Source: Bacteroidota bacterium
GTDB lineage: Bacteria; Bacteroidota; Bacteroidia; B-17B0; Aurantibacillaceae
NCBI GenBank assembly: GCA_018267825.1
Contig: JAFDXR010000005.1
Span: 248,001 to 312,000 of the forward strand
Direction of reading: 5' to 3'
DNA: 64,000 bases
Every line of letters starts with the position of its first letter. The stretch's first letter is position 1. This document shows, piece by piece, positions 54,331-62,901 of this stretch. Made by a program: the position numbers and the translations under genes. A model generated the notes under the pieces. It did not search any database and had not been told where the DNA came from. It saw only the letters and a program-made list of their open reading frames with translations.

Positions 54331-55329
54331 ATGCAAAAACACACATTCAATCCGTTTCACGTTTATGCCTCGGCATTGAAAGCGCTTCTGACGAAAGCGG
54401 GCAAAAGTAAAAATCCGGCTTTGTATCTATACACGCATGAAGCCCGGACACCTTTATTCATGCTGGAAGCACTGACCCGCATGTATACGCACCACACCGG
54501 TGGCAGTAAAATGAATATATGGCGCAAACATTTCAAAAAACTGGAAGACGAATTAGGCGTTGTTGATTACTATGATGGATTTCTGAAAGAATTTAAAAAG
54601 AATAAACATATTTCCCCGGAGATTATCGCCTATATTGAAAAGAAAAAGACTAAAAGCCTGCAAAAACTACAGGCTACCTTAACCCGAAAAGGCTGGCTGA
54701 ATGGACTATTGAAACGTTTCGACATTGCCAATGCCTATATTGATTACGACGGTGCACATATAAAATTACTGCACCATGCCATCCACTTACAGGAAGACCG
54801 GATCATGGATCTCGTAAAAGCCACCCGAAACGGATTTACTGAACTGGAAGAAGAAGTGCATGAACTACGCCGGCAGTGCCGCTGGTTAAGTATGTATACA
54901 CAAGCTCTTTGTGGAATTATTCAATTGAAAACTCCGGCAAAACATTATGCCTGGGAGAAATATTATATAACAAATGCTGTTATAAAAAATCCTTATAACC
55001 GTGTTGCCAAAGCACCCGAAGGTATTACACCTATATATTATGATGCAAGCGTTGTATATGCCCTGAGTGATCTTATTGCGAAACTCGGTGTCATAAAAGA
55101 TAAGGGACTTGGCCTGGAACTCCTGGCAAAAGGAATCCGGAAAACGCAGCAGATACCCACAAAAGCAGCGACAGCTAAAGCACTGACGCTACTTGGCAAA
55201 AACTATGCAACTATGCCCGAGGTACTGAAAGAAGCTTTTGTGCTTTGCCATGCATTTTTCATGGAACATAAAGTATTCCAACATGGCATACTTGTAAAAA
55301 CTGTTACTTCACCCCGATCTCGTCGATGA
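54331..55329 (+). CDS. Divergent CHAD-like helical protein
   Basis: 332 residues, no signal peptide. Two segments recall the two halves of the CHAD four-helix bundle: YTHEARTPLFMLEALTRMY with LEDELGVVDYYDGFLKEF (compare the RDxDV-type loop), and EVHELRRQCRWLSMYTQAL. CHAD domains bind inorganic polyphosphate through conserved basic residues, several of which are replaced here, so binding is unproven. The ATG lies 2 bases after the TPR-SpoIIE gene, so both are co-translated. Its 3' end overlaps the convergent GH92 gene by 26 bases. Confidence 0.6.
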   Translation: MQKHTFNPFHVYASALKALLTKAGKSKNPALYLYTHEARTPLFMLEALTRMYTHHTGGSKMNIWRKHFKKLEDELGVVDYYDGFLKEFKKNKHISPEIIAYIEKKKTKSLQKLQATLTRKGWLNGLLKRFDIANAYIDYDGAHIKLLHHAIHLQEDRIMDLVKATRNGFTELEEEVHELRRQCRWLSMYTQALCGIIQLKTPAKHYAWEKYYITNAVIKNPYNRVAKAPEGITPIYYDASVVYALSDLIAKLGVIKDKGLGLELLAKGIRKTQQIPTKAATAKALTLLGKNYATMPEVLKEAFVLCHAFFMEHKVFQHGILVKTVTSPRSRR

Positions 55330-58210
55330 AAATGTAAGCATCGTATCCGGCGCCCTGATGCCATTCGGGAAGTTTACCAAAATTGTAAGCCTTCACTTTT
55401 ACATAGCGATACATCTCATCTTTGGGAAGATTGGTTTTCGCTGACAGGTTTTGTGTTTTCACAGTATAGTCTTTTGCAGGTACGGTATTCGCAACTTCGC
55501 CGGCGGGCACAAACGTTTTCCCGTCTTTGGAAACCGAATACTCCACTTTCGATGGGAACAGAATCCATGCGCGTGTATCCTGGAGATAATCGGATGTAAT
55601 TTCTTTAACAGGCTGCAGCTTACCCAGATCAATAACACATTCGAAATCCTGCCCCTGGTAACCCTGCCAATCGCCCTTCCGCCAGTTTACATCGCCACAA
55701 ATACCATCGATCAGGCCTTCATCGCCTCCGGCCGCATATTGTTTGCTGTATGTACTGTTAATACGCACTGTCCAGCGATTTGGTTTTTTATAAATATGCG
55801 ATGTTATGACAATACTGCTATCGGATTCCCGGTAGGCTTTTACTTTAATAACCGCCGTAGTGTCGAGTGTAAAACCACCTGCATATTGTTTCGATGCTTT
55901 TGTTGGTTCTGTTCCATCGAGGGTGTAATACAGCGTTGCCTTTGCATCAGTATTTTCAAACGCTATATCCGCACGCCCTGTAAAAATACTGAGCGGTGCT
56001 TTAATGATGGGAGCTACAACTACCGGATATGTTGTGATACGGCTGATCGGACGATCCGGAATCTGTTTGCCGAATACCCCCGATGAATCCGGAGTCGCAG
56101 ACATATAAAACACAACACGTCCACCGTTCATTAATGTGTAATGGCTGATGGATGAATGGTTGATTTGTCGTCCGTTGATTTCCATGGAACGGATATAGTT
56201 AAACCCTTGCGAAGCACCAGAGGTTTTACGACTCAGGTTTACATATTTTCCATTTTCGAGCTGAATTCTCACAGAGTCGAACAGGGGCGCTCCTATCACA
56301 TAATCCTGGCTTCCTGGACATACCTGATAAAAACCCATGGAACTCATTACATACCAGGCGCTCATCTGCCCGCAGTCTTCGTTACCGATGAGTCCATCGG
56401 GTGCATTCTTATAAAACTCATTCATGATCTGCAAAACACGTTGTTGCGTTTTATAGGGCTTACCAATATAGTTGTACAGGTAAGCCATGTGATGACTTGG
56501 TTCATTACCATGCGCATACTGCCCGATCAGTCCGGTAATATCAGCCTGTTCGCGACCCGATGTTTGCGGCGAAGTTGTAAAAAGCTCATCCAGTTTGTTT
56601 TCAAATGCTCTATCACCGCCCATCAGTTTCACAAGGCCCTGCACATCCTGCGGCACAAAAAACGTGTATTGCCATGAATTTGCTTCTGTGTAATGATTAT
56701 TCACTTCTTTAGGGTCGAAAGGACTCAGCCAGTTTCCGTTTTTACGCGGGCGCATAAAACCGGTCTGCGAATCGAAAACATTTTTATAAGCCTGCGCCCG
56801 TTTTATATATTTTGCATAATCGCTCGGATTGTTCAGCTTGAGGGCCACCTGTGCGATGCACCAGTCATCATAGGCATATTCCAGTGTTTTAGAAACACTC
56901 TCCGATTCATCGTCTACCTGCAGGAAATTATTTTTATTGAACACCGGAATGCCTTGTCCTGTGTAATTGGATGCAGCCAGCATAGCACCGAAAGCCTGTG
57001 TTTTTTCAAAACCGTGAATGTTTTTCAGGAATGCATCAGCCATAACAGACACGCTATGATAGCCTATCATACAATCGGTTTCATAACCGGAGAGTTCCCA
57101 CATTGGCGGGCGGCCACATTGCTGCCATTGCGCAATAAATGTATTCACGAAATCGGCCGTTCGTTTCTGATCAATGATTGTGAACAGGGGATGCTCCGCA
57201 CGAAATGTATCCCACAGCGAAAACACCGAATAATAGGTGAAGCCCTTTGCTTTATGTGCCTTATGATCACGGCCCATATACATACTGTCGACATCCATAG
57301 CCAGGCTCGGATGCGTCATGCAATGGTATAATGCCGTATAGAACACTTTTACCTTTTCAGGATCTGATGAGGAAACGCTGATCTTTGAAAGTTCCTTATT
57401 CCAGGCTGCCTCAGCCTGCATACGATATACCCCGAAGTTCCAGTGAGGGGCTTCTGCCTGCAGATTCTTACGGGCTCCATCCACACTTACATTCGAAATC
57501 CCTACTTTCACTCGAAGCACTTCCCCCTCTTTTAATCTGAATAATAAATCGGTTTTAATTTTATTAGAGCCACGCTCCTCTTTTTCATCCACTTCAAACG
57601 GACGTGAAAAGACCATATAAAAATAAATGGCCTGTTCCTTTGCCCAGGCTTCACTGATCCTGTAACCTTCGATTGTGGAATCGTTCAGGATATTTATTTT
57701 ACCATCCAGCAATTTATCCCGGTGCGTCAGGTCAATAATGATGTGCGCCGGTTTATTTTTAGGAAATGTATATTGATGAATCCCCACACGCGATGTTGCC
57801 GTCAGCTGTACATTTACCTGATTCCCTAATGTGACATCATAGTAACCGGCCGATGCATGTTCCTGTTTGTGTGAAAAACGGCTGGCATAGGACCTTGGAT
57901 CAAACCCTGTTTTGGCCGTGGCCGGCATCAGCATCACATCTCCATAATCGCTGCAACCTGTTCCGCTTAAGTGTGTATGTGAAAACCCGTAGATCAGCGA
58001 ATCGCTTTCGTGATAGCCACTGCAACCATCCCAGCTTCCGTCAATGCGTGTATCGGGGCTCAGCTGCACCATTCCAAAAGGCATCACTGCACCCGGAAAT
58101 GTATGGCCATGCCCCCCTGTTCCTATAAAGGGATTTACAAAAGAGGCGGGGCCCTGCGGCAAAACAGTGAGCCATAAGGTCATAAACAAAATGGATACAA
58201 ATGCTTTCAT
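55304..58210 (-). CDS. GH92 exo-alpha-mannosidase
   Basis: 968 residues. A signal peptide (MKAFVSILFMTLWLTVLPQG) is followed by the GH92 N-terminal beta-sandwich with GTGGHGHTFPGAVMPFGMV and the catalytic (alpha/alpha)6 domain with PMWELSGYETDCMIGYHSV and GNEDCGQMSAWYVMSSMG. After about residue 730 come chitobiase-C-like (LYYTLDGTEPTKASKQY) and F5/8-type C-like (YQGQDFECVIDLGKLQ, YRYVKVKAY) modules that may bind glycans. GH92 enzymes remove alpha-mannose from N-glycan cores, using calcium. It is the last gene of the operon running from the right edge. Confidence 0.95.
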   Translation of the reverse strand: MKAFVSILFMTLWLTVLPQGPASFVNPFIGTGGHGHTFPGAVMPFGMVQLSPDTRIDGSWDGCSGYHESDSLIYGFSHTHLSGTGCSDYGDVMLMPATAKTGFDPRSYASRFSHKQEHASAGYYDVTLGNQVNVQLTATSRVGIHQYTFPKNKPAHIIIDLTHRDKLLDGKINILNDSTIEGYRISEAWAKEQAIYFYMVFSRPFEVDEKEERGSNKIKTDLLFRLKEGEVLRVKVGISNVSVDGARKNLQAEAPHWNFGVYRMQAEAAWNKELSKISVSSSDPEKVKVFYTALYHCMTHPSLAMDVDSMYMGRDHKAHKAKGFTYYSVFSLWDTFRAEHPLFTIIDQKRTADFVNTFIAQWQQCGRPPMWELSGYETDCMIGYHSVSVMADAFLKNIHGFEKTQAFGAMLAASNYTGQGIPVFNKNNFLQVDDESESVSKTLEYAYDDWCIAQVALKLNNPSDYAKYIKRAQAYKNVFDSQTGFMRPRKNGNWLSPFDPKEVNNHYTEANSWQYTFFVPQDVQGLVKLMGGDRAFENKLDELFTTSPQTSGREQADITGLIGQYAHGNEPSHHMAYLYNYIGKPYKTQQRVLQIMNEFYKNAPDGLIGNEDCGQMSAWYVMSSMGFYQVCPGSQDYVIGAPLFDSVRIQLENGKYVNLSRKTSGASQGFNYIRSMEINGRQINHSSISHYTLMNGGRVVFYMSATPDSSGVFGKQIPDRPISRITTYPVVVAPIIKAPLSIFTGRADIAFENTDAKATLYYTLDGTEPTKASKQYAGGFTLDTTAVIKVKAYRESDSSIVITSHIYKKPNRWTVRINSTYSKQYAAGGDEGLIDGICGDVNWRKGDWQGYQGQDFECVIDLGKLQPVKEITSDYLQDTRAWILFPSKVEYSVSKDGKTFVPAGEVANTVPAKDYTVKTQNLSAKTNLPKDEMYRYVKVKAYNFGKLPEWHQGAGYDAYIFIDEIGVK

Positions 58211-58242
58211 AAGCCTAAGGTAATTAAAAAAGAAAGCGTGAA

Positions 58243-58668
58243 TTACATCAATTCCTGCGGAAAATCGTCTTCCAGAATATAAACACCATCCATGGGGTTT
58301 ACAAGGGGCTTGGAACTTTTGAGGAATACCGAAAACAAAACACCGGATGCTGTCTGGCTTTTATCGGTTTTACTGATCAGTTTTTTAGAGAAGGGGAACT
58401 GCATCACGGAACCATTATCCATGGTGCACTCCACAATCGTTGTATCCGGAATATCATAACAAAACTCCGTATCGTCCGGCATTAGCCCCTTCAACTGATA
58501 CACGGCATTGTTCTTTACCTTGATAGAAGCCACATTTCCCTGCACAACAAACTCATCTTCCCAGAGGTATTTAATATTATCGTCGCTTTCTTTGCCATCA
58601 TACTCTGCATCGGCATAAGCCTGATCGAATTTAGAGTTTACCAACTTAACATTTAAGGTTACTTTCAT
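58243..58668 (-). CDS. Unknown 141-residue protein inside the glycan operon
   Basis: A soluble protein with no signal peptide, rich in Asp and Lys, with beta-strand-like alternation (MKVTLNVKLVNSKFDQAYAD, NVASIKVKNNAVYQLKGLMP, TTIVECTMDNGSVMQFPFS, SGVLFSVFLKSSKP). No family is recognised. It sits between the beta-mannosidase (23-base gap) and GH92 (32-base gap), so it is co-transcribed with secreted glycosidases although it lacks an export signal. It may be a cytoplasmic binding or regulatory protein. Confidence 0.6.
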   Translation of the reverse strand: MKVTLNVKLVNSKFDQAYADAEYDGKESDDNIKYLWEDEFVVQGNVASIKVKNNAVYQLKGLMPDDTEFCYDIPDTTIVECTMDNGSVMQFPFSKKLISKTDKSQTASGVLFSVFLKSSKPLVNPMDGVYILEDDFPQELM

Positions 58669-58691
58669 GATATACAGGTTTTATATAAATA

Positions 58692-61223
58692 CTATTTCTG
58701 CTGACGATGCATTTTCTCATTCTGAAAAATATCGTAGAGACTTCTTGTTTTGATTTCCCCGGGCCCTGGAACGTATTTCGAATCCACATGCACAAGCCGG
58801 GTTTGCCCGGGTTGCAGATCAAAGAAATTATCCTCCAACGGTTTACAAAAATACGGATTACAGGCTTGCGGCAGTTCAATTCCGAGGGCTAAATTTGAAA
58901 CACTCACTGAAAATCCGCCCTGAACAGGTTTTATTACAACGTGAGGCTCTTTCAGTTTCAGATTTTTGGGCGGGACCAGAAAATCGATACAGGAGGCCTG
59001 GAATTTTCCGGATGTGAATTCTACTGAAACATATACTTCCGAAGGATCGTGCCCCGTGAGAGAGTCGGCACGAAACAAACTAAGCGTATGCGTTTCGTGA
59101 GCCAGCATAACACACATATCGGTATATGACCAGATCACTTTCCCATCCATGGTTTTTAAGCTGTAAGTCAATGCACCCGTATAGCTTTCGTCTTTATCAT
59201 TACTGAATGAAAGACAGTAGTGATTGTTTTTTACAAAACCTGAAAGCAATACCGGCTCGAAGGCCCGTTTTGCCGCATAATACATATACTTGGGTCGTTT
59301 GTAATAATCGCTGGCACTCCAGGACGTAACCGGCCAGCAGTCGTTGAGCTGCCAGAATAATGTACCCATACAATAGGGTGCCGAACGACGATGTGTCTTA
59401 ATGGCATTGCCTATTCCCCAGGCCTGCAACCATTGTGTGGCATATAAGTAATCTGTGAATTTAGTCGGAACAAACAAATCACGTTCAAGATATTCGTTAA
59501 TGGTTTCAAAACCGGCAGGGTGTTTCTGGTGGGCCTGAATGCAAGGTGATGTGCGGTATACCATAGAATCACCACAACACCATTTCAGGGTTTCCATACC
59601 TGGGGCCGATTGAAAGCCATACTCCGTCATGAAGCGTCCCACTTTTTTTCCGTAGGTTTCAAAAGGTTCATGTCCCCACCATACGCCCCAGTAATGCGAA
59701 TCGCCCTGCTTCAGACTTTCTTTATGCCCCCAGCCAATCTCCGGAGAAGAGGGCCAATAAGGCATTTCAGGAGCACAGGACTGTATTGTTTCCGGGATAA
59801 GGTTTTGAAACAATTGTGTATAATCTTTCATGATCCGTGCAGAATCTGATTTGGAATAGGCGTATTGCTTTTGCCAGCCCCAGTTATACCAACCCTCGCT
59901 CACCTCGTTATTCCCGCACCACAGTGCCATGCATGGGTGTTTTCGCAGGCGTATCACCTGTTCCTTTACTTCCTGCTTTACATTATTTACAAATGCCGTA
60001 TCGCCGGGATACATGGCGCAGGCAAACATAAAATCGTGCCATACAAGTATTCCTTTTTTATCGCAGGCATCGAGAAACGCTTCGTCGGCATACACACCCC
60101 CACCCCACACACGCAGCATGTTCATGTGAGCATTGGCAGCCGATTCCACAATCTGCTCATAATCTCCGGGCGATACGCGTGGCAGAAAAACATCGGGAGG
60201 AATATAATTGGCTCCTTTCATGAATACCGCCTTCCCGTTGATTTTAAAATAAAACGTGCGCCCTGCAGAATCTGTATCCTGCACCAATTCTATTTTCCGG
60301 AAACCACTCTTTACATCTTGCTTGTCTATCTGCTTATTGTTATGCAACAAGGACAGCTCAAATGCATAAATTTTTGCAGAGCCCTGTTCGTTGCAGTTCC
60401 ACAAGGCAGGATGACGGATGCTATGCGGAATACTGATCACATTTTCTCCGGTTTTCAGTGCGTGTTGAGCCTGATGAATCAGTGCTTTTGTTTCGTTATT
60501 GAAAATATTGAGCTGATAATTGCCTGGTGTTGTGCAGTAGATATGAACCTGAACATCAAAGTTCACGATGGCCGTATCGATCTGCTTTTGCACAACACAG
60601 GCATCCTCTATTTTTGCATCGTTCCAACCCTGAATATAAATGGGTTTCCAGATGCCACAGGTTACGAGCCGTGGTGCAAAGTCCCAGCCATACTGATATT
60701 GAGCCTTGCGTGTAAACACCTTTTCATCGCCCGGCAGGGTGTATGACAAAGTTGCTGCCAGGGCTTTCCCTTTTTTCACAGCCGATTCAAAAACAATTCT
60801 GAATTGATTTTTCCCTGCTTTCAGAAATGGCCTGGCTTCAATAGTCCAGCTCCGGAACATATTGTCTGCTTTTAATACAAGACTATCGTTCAGGTAAACA
60901 TTAGCATAGGTATCCAGTCCTTCAAAGCGGACATCAACATGCTGATTGGCCAGTAATGCCGGTGTAACCTGAAACGTGCCCCGGTATTCCCAGTCCTGGT
61001 TCTCCACCCATTGTACAGCTGTTTCGTTGGTGCCGGAAAACGGATCGGGAATTTTTTTGCAGGCAAGCAGATCTGTATGAACAGTTCCGGGCACTGCGGC
61101 ATCGTGCCAGTCGTTTTGCCCGGCCCGGGAGAATTGCCATTCGGCCTGCAGCATCTGCGCCGGATTCTGGGCCCGTGTCAAAACAACAAGCATAAATAGA
61201 ACCAGGGTGGAGATTGTTCTCAT
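58692..61223 (-). CDS. GH2 beta-mannosidase
   Basis: 843 residues with signal peptide MRTISTLVLFMLVVLTRAQ. A jelly-roll sugar-binding domain (about 20-200), an Ig-like domain and a TIM barrel follow. WCGNNEVSEGW contains the acid/base Glu and FMTEYGFQSAP the nucleophile Glu of GH2; RVWGGGVYADEAFLDACD is also typical of beta-mannosidases. It cleaves the Man-beta-1,4-GlcNAc bond of the N-glycan core. Its stop side is 23 bases from the unknown gene, and its ATG overlaps the cutC-like stop by 4 bases. Confidence 0.94.
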   Translation of the reverse strand: MRTISTLVLFMLVVLTRAQNPAQMLQAEWQFSRAGQNDWHDAAVPGTVHTDLLACKKIPDPFSGTNETAVQWVENQDWEYRGTFQVTPALLANQHVDVRFEGLDTYANVYLNDSLVLKADNMFRSWTIEARPFLKAGKNQFRIVFESAVKKGKALAATLSYTLPGDEKVFTRKAQYQYGWDFAPRLVTCGIWKPIYIQGWNDAKIEDACVVQKQIDTAIVNFDVQVHIYCTTPGNYQLNIFNNETKALIHQAQHALKTGENVISIPHSIRHPALWNCNEQGSAKIYAFELSLLHNNKQIDKQDVKSGFRKIELVQDTDSAGRTFYFKINGKAVFMKGANYIPPDVFLPRVSPGDYEQIVESAANAHMNMLRVWGGGVYADEAFLDACDKKGILVWHDFMFACAMYPGDTAFVNNVKQEVKEQVIRLRKHPCMALWCGNNEVSEGWYNWGWQKQYAYSKSDSARIMKDYTQLFQNLIPETIQSCAPEMPYWPSSPEIGWGHKESLKQGDSHYWGVWWGHEPFETYGKKVGRFMTEYGFQSAPGMETLKWCCGDSMVYRTSPCIQAHQKHPAGFETINEYLERDLFVPTKFTDYLYATQWLQAWGIGNAIKTHRRSAPYCMGTLFWQLNDCWPVTSWSASDYYKRPKYMYYAAKRAFEPVLLSGFVKNNHYCLSFSNDKDESYTGALTYSLKTMDGKVIWSYTDMCVMLAHETHTLSLFRADSLTGHDPSEVYVSVEFTSGKFQASCIDFLVPPKNLKLKEPHVVIKPVQGGFSVSVSNLALGIELPQACNPYFCKPLEDNFFDLQPGQTRLVHVDSKYVPGPGEIKTRSLYDIFQNEKMHRQQK

Positions 61224-61897
61224 AACACTAGGTTTCTTTTTAACGCTATGATTTCTTCCGGGTCAATTTTATCTCGCTGTTTATCGAGTGCGGCGGAGTG
61301 ATATTCTACAGCTCCCGTGACATTGCGGAGATCAGAAATATTGGAGGCCCTGACGCCACCACCCGGCATGATCACAATGCGGTTATTGGCCCGGGTTATC
61401 AACTCCCTGATCTGTGCTGCGCCGGCCATAGCTGTATCCTGTCCGCCGGATGTCAGGATACGTGAAAAACCGCAGGCTATAACATTTTCCAGTGCTTTTC
61501 CGGGATCAGGAGTTATATCAAAAGCACGGTGAAATGTACATGGCAGCGATCCGGTCGAAGATACAAGATATTTACAAGCATCTAAATCAACCGTATTTTC
61601 CGAAGTAAGAGCACCAAAAACAAAACCGGCACAACCCATTTCACCAAAAAGAATCATTTGCTGTTTCATGTATTCCAGTTCGGAAGCCCTGTATATAAAA
61701 TTTCCCGCACGCGGCCGGATCATTATAAAAACAGGCACCTTTACCTGTTTTATAACCTGCATCGCCGTTTCTGCAGAGGGGCTTATGCCGCCACAGGAAT
61801 AGTCTTCACACAGCTCAATACGACCGGCGCCATTTGCTGCTGCGACAAAGGCCGATTCAGCAGAAAAACAGGCTATCTCGAGTGTGTATTGTTTCAT
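61220..61897 (-). CDS. cutC: CutC-family TIM-barrel protein
   Basis: 225 residues, cytoplasmic. The CutC signature is visible: LEIACFSAESAFVAAANGAG, RIELCEDYSCGGISPS, FIMIRPRAGNFIY, CTFHRAFDIT, ILTSGGQDTA and IVIMPGGGVRASNI. The family is named for copper homeostasis, but biochemical evidence in bacteria is weak and its barrel resembles metabolic enzymes. It overlaps the beta-mannosidase gene by 4 bases and follows the asparaginase-like gene by 12 bases, so here it belongs to a glycan operon. Confidence 0.92.
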   Translation of the reverse strand: MKQYTLEIACFSAESAFVAAANGAGRIELCEDYSCGGISPSAETAMQVIKQVKVPVFIMIRPRAGNFIYRASELEYMKQQMILFGEMGCAGFVFGALTSENTVDLDACKYLVSSTGSLPCTFHRAFDITPDPGKALENVIACGFSRILTSGGQDTAMAGAAQIRELITRANNRIVIMPGGGVRASNISDLRNVTGAVEYHSAALDKQRDKIDPEEIIALKRNLVL

Positions 61898-61909
61898 AGC
61901 AGAAACAAA

Positions 61910-62896
61910 CTACAATTTACTTTTAGCATCAAACATCTTATTTCCGGTAGCATCTGCAAGGGCATAGGAAAATCCTTTCTGCAGGCTATAAGCACCGTGT
62001 TCTCCCTTTTTATTCAATGCCAGAAATCCTACCTGTACATCTTTGTAATCGGGATTTTTAGCCATCAAACGCTCAACAGCTTTCCTACAGGCCTCCATGG
62101 GCGACAAACCCTGTCGCATCAATTCAACAACCAGGTAGGATCCGCAAATGCGAAGCACGGTTTCTCCAAGCCCGGTGGCACAGGCCGCCCCTACTTCATT
62201 GTCTACATACATACCTGCCCCGATAATCGGTGAATCCCCCACACGTCCATGCATTTTATAGGCGAGTCCGCTTGTGGTACATGACCCCGAAAGATTACCA
62301 TCGGCATCCAGGGCGATCATCCCAATGGTATCATGATTTTCAATATTGATGATCGGTTTATATTGACTTGTTTTCAACCATGCCTTATATTGCTTTTCCG
62401 CTTCCGGCGAAAGTTTTTCTGACTCCAAAGGAAATCCATTATCCAGAGCAAATTTCTGTGCACCGCTTCCCACCATAAGCACATGCGGGGTTTTCTCCAT
62501 CACCATCCGCGCAACGGCTATGGGATGTTTGATACGCTCCAGGCAGGCAACTGCACCGCAGCGTCCTTTCTCATCCATGATACTGGCATCCAGTGTTACA
62601 ATGCCATCACGATCCGGCAATGCCGACAAACCAACACTCAGGTTCCGTATATCAGCTTCTGTCACCATCACGCCTTTTTCTACTGCATCCAAAGCCTTTC
62701 CATTGGCCGCTAAAATTTTCCACGCGGCTTCATTGGCAGCCAGGCCGTGATCCCAGGTTGAGAGAACTACCGGTTTTCTTACAGGCAATCCTGCCTGACC
62801 GGCTAATGTCAATGCTTTCCCCCATTTTGAAACACCGCTGAGTGTTAATACTGAAAGGAGAGCAGAACCCTGAATAAACTTACGTCGTGTTGTCAT
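61910..62896 (-). CDS. Glycosylasparaginase (N4-(beta-N-acetylglucosaminyl)-L-asparaginase)
   Basis: 328 residues. The N-terminus TTRRKFIQGSALLSVLTLSG is a twin-arginine-type signal. The Ntn-hydrolase fold shows STWDHGLAANEAAW near the start and the self-cleavage site NHDTIGMIALD, where Thr190 becomes the N-terminal nucleophile of the beta subunit. SGSCTTSGLAYKMHGRVGDSP and GAGMYVDNEVGAACATGLGE line the active site. It hydrolyses the GlcNAc-Asn bond, the last step of glycoprotein breakdown. It lies between the GH20 gene (5-base gap) and the cutC-like gene. Confidence 0.95.
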   Translation of the reverse strand: MTTRRKFIQGSALLSVLTLSGVSKWGKALTLAGQAGLPVRKPVVLSTWDHGLAANEAAWKILAANGKALDAVEKGVMVTEADIRNLSVGLSALPDRDGIVTLDASIMDEKGRCGAVACLERIKHPIAVARMVMEKTPHVLMVGSGAQKFALDNGFPLESEKLSPEAEKQYKAWLKTSQYKPIINIENHDTIGMIALDADGNLSGSCTTSGLAYKMHGRVGDSPIIGAGMYVDNEVGAACATGLGETVLRICGSYLVVELMRQGLSPMEACRKAVERLMAKNPDYKDVQVGFLALNKKGEHGAYSLQKGFSYALADATGNKMFDAKSKL

Positions 62897-62901
62897 AGCT
62901 T

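Noticed and set aside
59865-60746. 293-residue plus-strand open frame
   Set aside because: It is antisense to the beta-mannosidase and shows no family resemblance.
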